DNA from: Pseudomonas farris
GTDB lineage: Bacteria > Pseudomonadota > Gammaproteobacteria > Pseudomonadales > Pseudomonadaceae
Assembly: GCF_019145235.1 (NCBI RefSeq)
Contig: NZ_JAHSTV010000004.1
Span: 248,001 to 312,000 of the forward strand
Reading direction: 5' to 3'
DNA: 64,000 bases
In this document: in pieces, positions 16,339 through 25,166 of the stretch
Position numbering within the stretch: the stretch's first letter is position 1
Layout: every line of letters starts with the position of its first letter
Notes under the pieces: model-generated
What the model saw: only the letters and a program-made list of their open reading frames with translations
What the model was told of the DNA's origin: nothing
Databases searched by the model: none
Translations under genes and position numbers: made by a program

Positions 16339-18091
16339 CGGCATCGCCCTTGCTGGTTTTGACCGAAGCCATGCTGGCGCCTGCCGACATGGCGTGCTTT
16401 TGCGCCTGTTGTCTCTGCGCGTTGAGTTCGGCGAGCACCTGCTCGCGTGGCCCGTAGAGACTGATAACCCCTGCGTTCATCACCATGAGTCGGTCAAGTT
16501 GCGACACGATGTTGGTTCGGTGAGTAATGACGAACAGGGTCGCGCCGGTCTGCTTGAGCTGCTGAATGGCAGCCACCAGGGCACGATCACCGACTTCGTC
16601 AAGATTGGAATTGGGCTCGTCGAGAATAATCAGTCGCGGGCTGCCATACAGGGCACGGGCCAGCCCGATGCGCTGGCGCTGCCCTCCCGACAGCATGAGG
16701 CCCTCACTGCCAATGACGGTGTCGTAGCCATCGGGCAACTGCAAAATCATTTCGTGAACGCCAGCGGTCCTGGCAGCCTGAATGACTTTCGCCGAGTCGA
16801 CCTCGGTGAAGCGGGCAATGTTCTCGCTGATACTGCCTTCGAACAGTTCAATGTCCTGGGGCAAGTAACCTATATGCGGCCCAAGTTCATGTTTGTCCCA
16901 CGCGCTGATGTCCGCGCCATCGAGCCGGACCACACCATGCAGCGGCACCCATACCCCCATCAGTGCCCTGGCCAGGGTGGACTTGCCCGCGGCACTTGGA
17001 CCGATGATGCCGACAACGCAGCCGGCAGGTACGCTGAAACTTATGTTGTTGATGATCGGCGTTTTCGAGCCAGGTGCCGCAACAACCAGACTCTCCACCT
17101 GCACGTGCCCCTGAGGCGCCGGCAATGACATACGCTCGGGCTGAGCCTGTTGTTTGTCGAGGATGTCGTTGAGACGGCGGTATTGCGAGCGGGCCGCAAT
17201 AAAGCCCCGCCAACTGCCGATGATCAGATCGATGGGGGCCAATGCGCGCCCTAGCAGCACGGCCCCGGCAAACACCAGGCCAGCCCCCACTTGATGGTCC
17301 ACGGCCAGGTACGCCCCCAGGCCAAGGATCAGTGATTGCACCAGGATCCGGAAGGTCTTGGAAAGCGTGCTGATTATGGCGCCTCTGTCGCTCGCCTCGG
17401 CCTGCAGCAACAGAACGTTTCTTTGACGAAGTCCCCATCGGTCCATAAGGGTTTCAAGCATGCCCATGGATTCGATGACTTCAGCGTTGCGCAGATTTTT
17501 CGTGGTGTAGAGCGTCGCGCCAATATGTTCCTTGTTCGCTTGGGCCAGCGCCGGCCCCGTCAGCCTCTCATTGATAAACGCGAGCAATAACAACAGCAGC
17601 GCACTGCCCGTCGCTACCCAGCCAAACCAGGGATGAAACATAAACATCACGGCGATATAGATAGGCAACCAGGGCGCATCGAAAAAGGCGAACAAACCGT
17701 TACCGGAGAGAAACTGTCTCAAGCCCGTCAAGTCGTTGAGCGACTGGGCCGAGGCATCCATGCCGCCACTGTCCAGAGCCCGTTTGAAACTGGCCTTATA
17801 GACTTGGCGACTGAGCAACACATCCAGTCGGGTACTGACCCGAACCATGATGCGCGAACGAATCCACTCCAGGGAACCGAGCGTGATAATCAGCCCGGTC
17901 ATGATAAGCGTCAGCATTGCCAGGGTTGTCAGGCTTCCGCTGGCCATCACTCGCCCATACACCTGAAGCATATAGAAGGTAGGCACGAGCATGAGCGCGT
18001 TGATGAAAAAGCTGAAAAAACCAACAGAAATAAAACTATCTCTACAGGCTTTCAACGCATTTTTCAGGCTGTTTTCAGGTGTGCTTCGCAT
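16307..18091 (-). CDS. Type I secretion ABC transporter (PrtD/AprD-type ATPase/permease)
   Basis: A 594-residue half-transporter. The N-terminal transmembrane domain (~15-310) is followed by a nucleotide-binding domain with Walker A GPSAAGKST (~362), signature LSGGQRQR (~465), Walker B LIILDEP (~488) and switch H in VITHRTN. It lacks the C39-peptidase-like N-terminal domain of HlyB/LapB, so it belongs with the shorter AprD/PrtD class. ATG 18091 has AGGGG five bases upstream and is preferred over an in-frame TTG at 18109. It is the first gene of the operon. It energises export of C-terminally targeted proteins, presumably the repeat proteins at 1-12 kb (inferred). Confidence 0.95.
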   Translation of the reverse strand: MRSTPENSLKNALKACRDSFISVGFFSFFINALMLVPTFYMLQVYGRVMASGSLTTLAMLTLIMTGLIITLGSLEWIRSRIMVRVSTRLDVLLSRQVYKASFKRALDSGGMDASAQSLNDLTGLRQFLSGNGLFAFFDAPWLPIYIAVMFMFHPWFGWVATGSALLLLLLAFINERLTGPALAQANKEHIGATLYTTKNLRNAEVIESMGMLETLMDRWGLRQRNVLLLQAEASDRGAIISTLSKTFRILVQSLILGLGAYLAVDHQVGAGLVFAGAVLLGRALAPIDLIIGSWRGFIAARSQYRRLNDILDKQQAQPERMSLPAPQGHVQVESLVVAAPGSKTPIINNISFSVPAGCVVGIIGPSAAGKSTLARALMGVWVPLHGVVRLDGADISAWDKHELGPHIGYLPQDIELFEGSISENIARFTEVDSAKVIQAARTAGVHEMILQLPDGYDTVIGSEGLMLSGGQRQRIGLARALYGSPRLIILDEPNSNLDEVGDRALVAAIQQLKQTGATLFVITHRTNIVSQLDRLMVMNAGVISLYGPREQVLAELNAQRQQAQKHAMSAGASMASVKTSKGDADEPYDAQSSN

Positions 18092-18507
18092 TGAAACCCC
18101 TGCTCGCAAAAACCATCTTTTGGAGCTTAGATCATGCCGAACGACTGTGTGTAGCCATCGGCCGGATCACCTCCCCCTGCAACGACCCGGCGGTGAGGAG
18201 CGCCAAGCTATCGGCGACGAGGCCAGGATGCGCTATGACGAGCTGTCGCCCTTATCGCGGGCTGATGAGAGGTTTCTGGTGCAGGGTTACTGGCTAAATA
18301 GCAGGATTTCCAGGCAAGCGCTGCTTTGGTCGTGCGCCCTCCTTCACTTATGGCAATCCGATGGTCGGCACCGACAGGCCGTACTTCGTCGACCAAATCA
18401 ACATGTTCACCGGGTGGCAGAGGCTCAGAGGAAGGCAGTCAAGCCCACGCACTGCGACAAAATCCATCGCAGTGCGTAGCGCTCGCTGACTGACGGGGGC
18501 TAGTCAT
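18092..18507. other. intergenic region, no confident gene
   Basis: About 415 bp upstream of the T1SS operon and downstream of the MFS gene. The plus strand from about 18342 reads as a protein-like stretch (YGNPMVGTDRPYFVDQINMF) without a proper start. It may be a gene relic, but I recognise no family. The T1SS promoter should lie close to 18092-18200. Confidence 0.3.
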
Positions 18508-19911
18508 TTACAGATCGGTGATTTCCTTATGGCGAGGTACCAGCGCCTTCATGACACTCCATGCCACCAGATAAGCCAACGCACAGATAGCAAACATGAT
18601 CATGTAGCCGGTATGAATATCACCGATCAGCTTGTAGTGATCGATCACCCAACCCCCGATCTTGGTCATCACTACACCGCCCAAGCCGCCGGCCAAACCG
18701 CCAATACCGACCACCGAAGCGATGGATTTTTGCGGAAACATGTCCGACACGGTGGTGAAAATATTGCACGACCATGCCTGGTGCGCCGATGCGCCCACGC
18801 CAATCAACAGCACCGGCACCCAGAAACTGATGTAACCCAATGGCTGCGCCAGTAACACCAGCAGCGGGAAGAAAGCGATCACCAGCATGGCTTTCATGCG
18901 ACCGTCATACGGCGCATCGCCGCGTGACATGAAATAGCTGGGGAACCAGCCGCCGCCGATACTGCCGACCATGGTCATGCTGTACAACACGGCCAGCGGC
19001 ATCACGATGGCCTCGCCTTTCATGCCGTATTGCGCCGATAGATAGGTGGGAAGCCAGAACAGGAAGAACCACCACACACCGTCGGTCATGAATTTACCGA
19101 AAGCAAAAGCCCAAGTCTGACGGTAGGTCAGCAATTTGAACCACGATACTTTCTTATCGGCGACACCCGGTACCGGGCGGGTGACCACCTGCACGACCTG
19201 ATCGCTGCGGATGTAGGCCAGTTCCTGCGCCGAGAGGCGTTTTTGCTGCTCCGGCTTCTCGTACAGTGCAATCCATACACCCACCCAAACGAAGCCCAAC
19301 ATACCGATCACGATGAAAGCCGCTTCCCAGCCCCATAGGCTGGCGATCAGCGGCACGCAGATCGGCGCCAGGATCGCGCCCACATTGGCACCGGAGTTGA
19401 AAATGCCGGTGGCAAAGGAACGCTCTTTCTTCGGGAAATATTCTGCGGTGGCCTTGATTGCAATCGGGAAGTTTCCCGCTTCGCCTATCGCCAGCACGGC
19501 GCGCGACACCATGAAACCTGCGATCGAAACCGGAATCATGGCAATGCCGAACGCGCTGAACACGGCACCAATCCCCTCACCCAACGGCACCGCGAAGGCG
19601 TGCATGATCGCGCCAGTCGACCAGATGCAGATCGCCACCACATAGGCGGTCTTAGTGCCGATCTTGTCGACCACCCGGCCGGCAAACAGCATGGAAATCG
19701 CGTAGACAAACTGAAAGACCGAGGCGATGTTCGCGTAATCGCTATTACTCCAGCCAAATTGCGTCGATAGGTCCGGCGCCAACAGACTCAATACCTGGCG
19801 GTCGAGGTAATTGACGGTGGTGGCAAAAAACAACAGCGCGCAGATCGTCCAGCGATATTTGCCGACGGCCTGGCCGACTCGCTGAGCATTGATGGGCTCG
19901 TTCAGATTCAT
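18508..19911 (-). CDS. MFS transporter, hexuronate/ACS-type
   Basis: A 467-residue membrane protein with about 12 predicted helices. The N-terminal signature NYLDRQVLSLLAPDL, the loop AGRVVDKIGTKTAYV and the motif AIGEAGNFPIAIKATAEYFP are typical of the anion:cation symporter family that includes hexuronate (ExuT-like) carriers. The substrate is probably a hexuronate or aldonate, imported with protons, but no catabolic genes for these sugars lie beside it. ATG 19911 is preceded by an AAAGTGA ribosome-binding site. A perfect inverted repeat 30 bp upstream (19941-19966) may be its operator. Confidence 0.85.
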   Translation of the reverse strand: MNLNEPINAQRVGQAVGKYRWTICALLFFATTVNYLDRQVLSLLAPDLSTQFGWSNSDYANIASVFQFVYAISMLFAGRVVDKIGTKTAYVVAICIWSTGAIMHAFAVPLGEGIGAVFSAFGIAMIPVSIAGFMVSRAVLAIGEAGNFPIAIKATAEYFPKKERSFATGIFNSGANVGAILAPICVPLIASLWGWEAAFIVIGMLGFVWVGVWIALYEKPEQQKRLSAQELAYIRSDQVVQVVTRPVPGVADKKVSWFKLLTYRQTWAFAFGKFMTDGVWWFFLFWLPTYLSAQYGMKGEAIVMPLAVLYSMTMVGSIGGGWFPSYFMSRGDAPYDGRMKAMLVIAFFPLLVLLAQPLGYISFWVPVLLIGVGASAHQAWSCNIFTTVSDMFPQKSIASVVGIGGLAGGLGGVVMTKIGGWVIDHYKLIGDIHTGYMIMFAICALAYLVAWSVMKALVPRHKEITDL

Positions 19912-19940
19912 GGCATCACTTTATTGTTGGATTAGGGTGA

Positions 19941-19966
19941 TGATCTCTCGGTTTTAAACGAGATCA
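19941..19966. promoter_or_regulatory. candidate operator upstream of the MFS gene
   Basis: A perfect inverted repeat TGATCTC-N12-GAGATCA located 30-55 bp before the MFS start codon. Its size and position suit a repressor site (for example GntR- or LacI-type) or a 5'-UTR hairpin. No regulator gene adjoins it. Confidence 0.4.
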
Positions 19967-20426
19967 ATTGGGTCTTAGAGCATCGTCGAAACGCGTTGAG
20001 GCCGCGCCAAGGCAAGCAGCCAAGATCGCAGCTTTGGAATGGGCGTTTAGGGAGATGGGTAAACGGGATGAATTCATGATGGGGCCGACACTTTTTTATT
20101 TTTAGGGTTGAGCAGTCGATAAATCGTCTGTCGTCGTACAACTGTGCTTTTTATATCGACTCCAATACCGCGCTGTCAATCTGAGAAATGGCCGTCTGTC
20201 TCAAAGGTCACTCGCCTAGATTCTGATTTAATCCAGATAACCAGGGCTATGTGGGTCGGCGAGCTTCCAACTCTCCCGGTGTGACGCCAGGTATCTTGCT
20301 CAACCATAGTCATATGATCACCGAACCCAATCTGCGGCGATCTGCGCTCCTTCCTTGCACGGCTCGGCACTGAAAAACTACTTTTTCGGGGCTGATAAAG
20401 TCTTGCCGTGACCTATCGAGCAGGGC
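19967..20426. other. intergenic region between MFS and AraC genes
   Basis: Both neighbouring genes read on the minus strand. The region contains an A/T-rich stretch near 20085-20170, suitable for a promoter of the MFS gene. Short open frames here have no ribosome-binding sites or recognisable products. Confidence 0.4.
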
Positions 20427-21443
20427 TTATTCAGAACCCTCCTGAAACCGCGCCCGATACCGCCCCGGGCTCTCCCCCGTCCACTTCTTGAATGCCCGAT
20501 GGAACGCGCTCGGCTCCTGAAATCCCAACTGTTCGGCAATATCGCTGATGCTCGCCTTGCTCTGGCGCAACCGTTCAAACGCCACCGCGCGCCGCACTTC
20601 ATCCTTGATTTCCTGATACGAACAGCCTTCGCGTCCCAGTTTCCGGCGAAAGGTGCTGGGGCTCAGGTGCTGCTCCTGGGCGAAGGCCTGCAAGGTCGGC
20701 CATTCGCTGTAATGGCTGTGGCGCAAGCGCTGATGAACCTGCGACGCCATCCCATGCTGGTTGCGGAAACGGATCACCAGCCATTGCGGGGCGGTGCGTA
20801 AAAACACTTTCAGCGAGGCAAGGTCTTGAACCACCGGCAACCGCAGGTAGTGACTGGCGAACTCGATTTCGGTGCGTTCGGTGCCGAAGGTCAGGTTGGG
20901 GCCCCAGAGCATGGCATCATCACGCAGCGACAAACGCTGATGACGAAAGTCCGCACGATCGATAGGAATACGCCGCCCGCCCAGCCAGCACAGCAGACTG
21001 ATCATCAACACCAGAAACGTTTCTTCGCCCAACCGGCTGACCTCACTGTTCTGCGAACAGGTCTGCAAGCTGATGACCGCACGCTTGCCACGCACACTCA
21101 ACGTGCCGCGAAAATCACGCAGGAACAGAGCGAAATTGGCCAGGCACTGAAGCATGGCTTTTTCCAGTGTCGGTTCCTGAATCAATGCCCGACAGATCAA
21201 GGCAAAACTGCCTGGTGGCATTCCATGGGAGTCCAACCGGAAAAATTCGTCGTTCAACTCACGAATCTGCACCAGCCACAACGCGGCGAAAGCCGTGGCC
21301 GGCACCCGTGCCGTCGGCTGATCCATCAGTGCCGGATCAATTCCCACCTGCTCAAGTACTGTCCGCAGGCGCTGCGGTTCCTCACGTAGCGCATGGATCA
21401 TGGGGTACATGAAGTAAACCGCCACTGAATCCGTTTCCCGCAT
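20427..21443 (-). CDS. AraC-family regulator (OruR/ArgR-like with arabinose-binding-type N-domain)
   Basis: A 338-residue protein. The N-terminal ~200 residues resemble the Arabinose_bd-type domain of OruR-like regulators (MIHALREEP...VGIDPALMD near the start). The C-terminus has the double-HTH AraC domain (LSPSTFRRKLGREGCSYQEI, then ISDIAEQLGFQEPSAFHRAF). ATG 21443 follows GAGAGAGG and is preferred over an upstream in-frame start at 21491. It is divergent from the thiolase operon 131 bp away, so it is the probable activator of that fatty or short-chain acyl-CoA pathway (inferred from context). Confidence 0.88.
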   Translation of the reverse strand: MRETDSVAVYFMYPMIHALREEPQRLRTVLEQVGIDPALMDQPTARVPATAFAALWLVQIRELNDEFFRLDSHGMPPGSFALICRALIQEPTLEKAMLQCLANFALFLRDFRGTLSVRGKRAVISLQTCSQNSEVSRLGEETFLVLMISLLCWLGGRRIPIDRADFRHQRLSLRDDAMLWGPNLTFGTERTEIEFASHYLRLPVVQDLASLKVFLRTAPQWLVIRFRNQHGMASQVHQRLRHSHYSEWPTLQAFAQEQHLSPSTFRRKLGREGCSYQEIKDEVRRAVAFERLRQSKASISDIAEQLGFQEPSAFHRAFKKWTGESPGRYRARFQEGSE

Positions 21444-21574
21444 TTGAATGCCTCTCTCGTCACATCTGAATATGGCAAAAAACGCCATCACCCTTGAACA
21501 GTTTTGGCATAGGCCTGTGGCGCTGCTGATTCTAGACTCGTGCTCAACAAAAAAGACCTATTCAGAGAGCCAAC

Positions 21575-22759
21575 ATGAACCATTCCGATATTTTTGTAGT
21601 GAGCGCCGTCCGTTCTGCCATTGGCAGCTTTGGCGGTTCACTCAAGGATGTGCCGCCTATTCAGTTGGCAACCGACGTTTGCCGCGCCGCTATTGAACGA
21701 TCAGGCCTGGCGCCCGAGCATATCGGCCATGCGGTGATGGGACATGTGATCCCGACCGAGGCACGCGATGCCTACATCTCTCGGGTCGTAGCGATGAATG
21801 CCGGCCTGACGAAAGAGACACCTGCCTTCAACGTCAATCGCCTTTGCGGTTCCGGTTTGCAGGCGATTGTCAGTGCCGCGCAAAGTTTGATGCTGGGGGA
21901 TGCGGGCGCTGCGCTGGCAGGTGGCGTCGAGTCCATGAGCCGAGGCGCGTACTTGTTGCCGCAGGCGCGCTGGGGCGCACGCATGGGCGACATGCAGGCC
22001 GTCGACTACATGCTTGGGGCCCTGCAAGACCCGTTTGCCGGTTTCCATATGGGTATCACCGCTGAAAATATCGCCGAGCACTATGGCATCACGCGCCAGA
22101 CCCAGGATGAATTGGCGCTTCTCAGCCAGCAGCGTGCTGCCCGAGCGATTGCCGAAGGGCGTTTTGCCGGGCAGATCGTGCCGATCGAAATAGCGACCCG
22201 CAAAGGGACGGTTTCGTTTGCGACGGATGAGCATGTACGGGCCGAGGTCAACGTCGAGCAATTGAGCCGCATGAAACCCGCCTTCAAAAAGGACGGTAGC
22301 GTCACCGCCGGCAACGCATCTGGCCTCAATGATGGTGCCGGTGCACTGATCATGGCCACGGGCCAAACTGTTCAGGAACAAGGCCTCAAGCCAATGGCCC
22401 GACTGGTGGGTTATGCCCACGCCGGCGTGGAACCTTCGATGATGGGGCTGGGACCGATTCCCGCCACCCGTCTGGTGCTCAAGCGCGCCGGCCTGACCGT
22501 TGCCGACCTTGATGTGATCGAGTCCAACGAAGCCTTCGCGGCCCAAGCCTGTGCCGTAGCGCAAGAACTGGGCTTCGATCCGCAGAAGGTCAACCCCAAC
22601 GGTTCGGGCATCTCGCTGGGCCATCCGGTGGGCGCCACTGGCGCGATCATCGCGACCAAGGCGATTCACGAACTGCATCGCTGCCAAGGCCGGTATGCCC
22701 TGGCGACCATGTGCATCGGCGGCGGCCAAGGCATCGCCGTGTTGTTCGAACGGGTTTGA
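21575..22759 (+). CDS. Acetyl-CoA C-acyltransferase (thiolase)
   Basis: 394 residues, the normal thiolase length. Active-site residues are visible: Cys91 in NRLCGSGLQ, SNEAFAAQ, His in GHPVGATGA (~350) and the second Cys in MCIGGGQG (~380). It carries out thiolytic cleavage or condensation of acyl-CoA in the cytoplasm. AGAGAG precedes the ATG. It forms an operon with the 3-hydroxyacyl-CoA dehydrogenase 13 bp downstream and the TetR gene. Together they give the last two steps of beta-oxidation or the acetoacetyl-CoA/3-hydroxybutyryl-CoA interconversion. The exact chain-length preference cannot be read from the sequence. Confidence 0.95.
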   Translation: MNHSDIFVVSAVRSAIGSFGGSLKDVPPIQLATDVCRAAIERSGLAPEHIGHAVMGHVIPTEARDAYISRVVAMNAGLTKETPAFNVNRLCGSGLQAIVSAAQSLMLGDAGAALAGGVESMSRGAYLLPQARWGARMGDMQAVDYMLGALQDPFAGFHMGITAENIAEHYGITRQTQDELALLSQQRAARAIAEGRFAGQIVPIEIATRKGTVSFATDEHVRAEVNVEQLSRMKPAFKKDGSVTAGNASGLNDGAGALIMATGQTVQEQGLKPMARLVGYAHAGVEPSMMGLGPIPATRLVLKRAGLTVADLDVIESNEAFAAQACAVAQELGFDPQKVNPNGSGISLGHPVGATGAIIATKAIHELHRCQGRYALATMCIGGGQGIAVLFERV

Positions 22760-22772
22760 TAAGGACATGCGC

Positions 22773-23624
22773 ATGAATCTTCAAAACATTGGCGTCATCG
22801 GCGCCGGCACCATGGGCAATGGCATCGCGCAAGTCTGCGCCCTGGCCGGCATCAATGTGACGTTGATCGACATCTCCGAGAGTGCTTTGCAAAAGGCAAT
22901 CGCGACCGTCGATAAAAACCTCGATCGGCAGGTCGCCAAAAACACGCTGACCCATGAGCAAAAGCTCGCTGCCCTCGACAAGATTCGCACCAGTACCGAT
23001 TACAACAGCCTGCAAAACGTGCAGATGGTGATCGAAGCCGCCACCGAAAACCTCGACCTGAAACTGCGCGTGCTGCAACAAATCGCCGCGCAGGTCAGCG
23101 CCGACTGTGTGATTGCCTCGAACACGTCGTCGCTGTCCATTACTCAACTCGCTGCCAGTGTCAGTCAGCCTGAGCGCTTCATCGGTCTGCATTTCTTCAA
23201 CCCGGTGCCGGTCATGGGCCTGATCGAAGTGATTCGTGGCCTGCAAACCAGCGATGCTACCCACGCCTTGGCGCTGGACATGGCGACCACACTCGGCAAA
23301 ACCGCGATCACCGCCGGCAACCGTCCGGGTTTCGTAGTCAACCGGATTCTGGTCCCGATGATTAATGAAGCGATCCTGGTGTTTCAGGAAGGCCTGGCCA
23401 GCGCCGAAGACATCGACGCCGGCATGCGCCTGGGCTGCAACCAGCCGATCGGCCCGCTGGCGTTGGCGGACCTGATCGGCCTGGACACTGTGCTGGCAAT
23501 CCTTGAAGCCTTCTACGACGGCTTCAACGACAGCAAATACCGCCCCGCTCCACTGCTCAAGGAAATGGTCGCCGCCGGCTACCTGGGACGCAAAACAGGG
23601 CGTGGCTTCCATGCCTACGCCTGA
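22773..23624 (+). CDS. 3-hydroxybutyryl-CoA dehydrogenase
   Basis: 283 residues from ATG 22773. I chose this over ATG 22767 because AAGGA at 22761 is then 7 nt upstream. The Rossmann motif GVIGAGTMGNGIAQ is at 7-20, the catalytic His140 lies in GLHFFNPVPVMGLIEV, and NRPGFVVNRIL marks the C-terminal domain. It interconverts 3-hydroxyacyl-CoA and 3-oxoacyl-CoA with NAD(P). It is the single-domain short form typical of 3-hydroxybutyryl-CoA dehydrogenases. It overlaps the TetR start by 14 bp. Confidence 0.94.
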   Translation: MNLQNIGVIGAGTMGNGIAQVCALAGINVTLIDISESALQKAIATVDKNLDRQVAKNTLTHEQKLAALDKIRTSTDYNSLQNVQMVIEAATENLDLKLRVLQQIAAQVSADCVIASNTSSLSITQLAASVSQPERFIGLHFFNPVPVMGLIEVIRGLQTSDATHALALDMATTLGKTAITAGNRPGFVVNRILVPMINEAILVFQEGLASAEDIDAGMRLGCNQPIGPLALADLIGLDTVLAILEAFYDGFNDSKYRPAPLLKEMVAAGYLGRKTGRGFHAYA

Positions 23625-24270
23625 GCGTTGCTCGCGCTTCGCCGAATACCGGGACAAGGTGCTGGAGCTCTTTGCCAGCAAGGGTTTCGGCCAAGTCGGC
23701 ATGCGTGAGCTCGCGACCTGCCTGGGGCTCGCCCCGGGCTCGCTGTATCACCATTACCCCAGCAAGCAGCACATGCTGCTCGACCTGATCGAGGAGTTCT
23801 ACGAAGAGCTGCTAGCCACCCTGGGGCGCATCGAACACGCGGCCCCGGCAAAACGCGACAGACTCAACCAATTGATCCGCGCGCACCTGAATCTGCATCG
23901 GGAGATGCCCTGGCATTTTCGTCTGGTGGAGCGCGACAGCGGCTGCCTGAATGAAGAGCAGCAGGAACGGGTCCGGCAACTGCGCGAACAGTACGAACGC
24001 AAGTTGCTGCTGATGCTCGGCGTCCGACCCCGATTCAGTGAACAGGGCCGGATGGCCGCCGGTCATGCCATTGCCGCCTTGCTCAACGGCGCGCCCAGTT
24101 GGCTGACGCACTATTCGCTGGATGAACAAGAGCGCGATAATCTGATGGAAAACATGGTGAGTGGCGCCATTGAGCGGTTGCTGGCGCCAAGACGCCCACC
24201 TGAGGCGATAAGCCTCGCCCCGTCTCTAGAAAAAATATCTAGAAAAAACCAGACACCCGCCGCGTTATAA
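23611..24270 (+). CDS. TetR-family transcriptional regulator
   Basis: 219 residues. The N-terminal HTH (FASKGFGQVGMRELATCLGL, then APGSLYHHYPSKQHML) is typical of TetR/AcrR regulators, followed by a helical ligand-binding domain. ATG 23611 lies inside the end of the dehydrogenase gene, so the two are translationally coupled. As third gene of the thiolase operon it may repress this pathway in response to an acyl-CoA (inference). The 3' end contains a short tandem TCTAGAAAAAA repeat near 24226-24247. Confidence 0.88.
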   Translation: MPTPERCSRFAEYRDKVLELFASKGFGQVGMRELATCLGLAPGSLYHHYPSKQHMLLDLIEEFYEELLATLGRIEHAAPAKRDRLNQLIRAHLNLHREMPWHFRLVERDSGCLNEEQQERVRQLREQYERKLLLMLGVRPRFSEQGRMAAGHAIAALLNGAPSWLTHYSLDEQERDNLMENMVSGAIERLLAPRRPPEAISLAPSLEKISRKNQTPAAL

Positions 24271-24341
24271 AGCGTTACAAGAAGGTCTGCCCACCAGCAC
24301 TTGTCCTATCCTTTCATCAACCCACAACTCCGGACATCGAA

Positions 24342-25022
24342 ATGCCCGCCCCCGAATCAACCCTGCTCCAGAGCTGGCACCACAATGCCCAATCCTGGAT
24401 CGAGGCTATCCGCACCGGCACCATCGAAAGCCGCCTCAAGGTCACCGACCAGGCAATCCTGCTGGCGGTACTAAGCCGCCAACCCGAGCATGTGCTCGAC
24501 CTGGGCTGCGGCGAGGGTTGGCTGTTGCGTGCGCTGGCTGAACGGGCCATCGAGGCGGTCGGTGTGGATGGCGATGCGACGCTGGTCGAGGCGGCGCGGG
24601 CGGCGGGCTCTTCGCGGGTGCATTTGGCGAGCTATGAAGAGTTGGTGGAGGCGAAGGTGGATATCGGCAGCGACTACGACCTGATCTGCGCCAACTTCGC
24701 CCTGCTGCACCAGGACATCATCCCCCTGCTCGCCGCCATGAACGCCCTGCTCGCCCCTGGCGGTGCGCTGGTGATCCAGACGCTGCATCCATGGACCGCG
24801 GCGGCGGGCGACTATCAGGATGGTTGGCGGGAGGAGACCTTCACTGGGTTCAAAGGGCAGTGGCAACCCATGCCGTGGTACTTCCGCACGCTGTCCAGTT
24901 GGCTCAATGCGCTGGACATGGCCGGTTTTCGGCTGGCCAGCCTGCAGGAACCGCAGCACCCGCAAAGTCCTGTGCCGCAGTCGTTGCTGTTGGTGGCTGA
25001 ACAACGGAGTGATTGCGATTAG
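24342..25022 (+). CDS. Class I SAM-dependent methyltransferase
   Basis: 226 residues. Motif I VLDLGCGEGW is at 51-60, an acidic VGVDGD follows at about 74-79, and NALLAPGGALVIQTLHPW is a motif III-like strand. These identify a Rossmann-fold methyltransferase. The substrate is unknown. It stands alone, 71 bp after the TetR gene, and faces the carboxynorspermidine operon across a shared hairpin terminator. Confidence 0.85.
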   Translation: MPAPESTLLQSWHHNAQSWIEAIRTGTIESRLKVTDQAILLAVLSRQPEHVLDLGCGEGWLLRALAERAIEAVGVDGDATLVEAARAAGSSRVHLASYEELVEAKVDIGSDYDLICANFALLHQDIIPLLAAMNALLAPGGALVIQTLHPWTAAAGDYQDGWREETFTGFKGQWQPMPWYFRTLSSWLNALDMAGFRLASLQEPQHPQSPVPQSLLLVAEQRSDCD

Positions 25023-25084
25023 CCTGGGGCAAAAGTAGCCATCTTGATCCAGGCCTCAACAAGCCCGACAAATGACGCACAAAC

Positions 25085-25113
25085 AAAAACGCCGCTCAAA
25101 GAGCGGCGTTTGT
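25085..25113. terminator. bidirectional intrinsic terminator
   Basis: A 10-bp perfect stem AACGCCGCTC / GAGCGGCGTT with an AAA loop, and A/T tracts on both sides. The longer T-run is on the minus strand (end of the carboxynorspermidine operon). On the plus strand it can terminate the methyltransferase gene. Confidence 0.9.
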
Positions 25114-25166
25114 GCGTTTGGAGCGCAATACAAGATTCACCTGTATTTTGCGCGCCTCAGGGCGTT

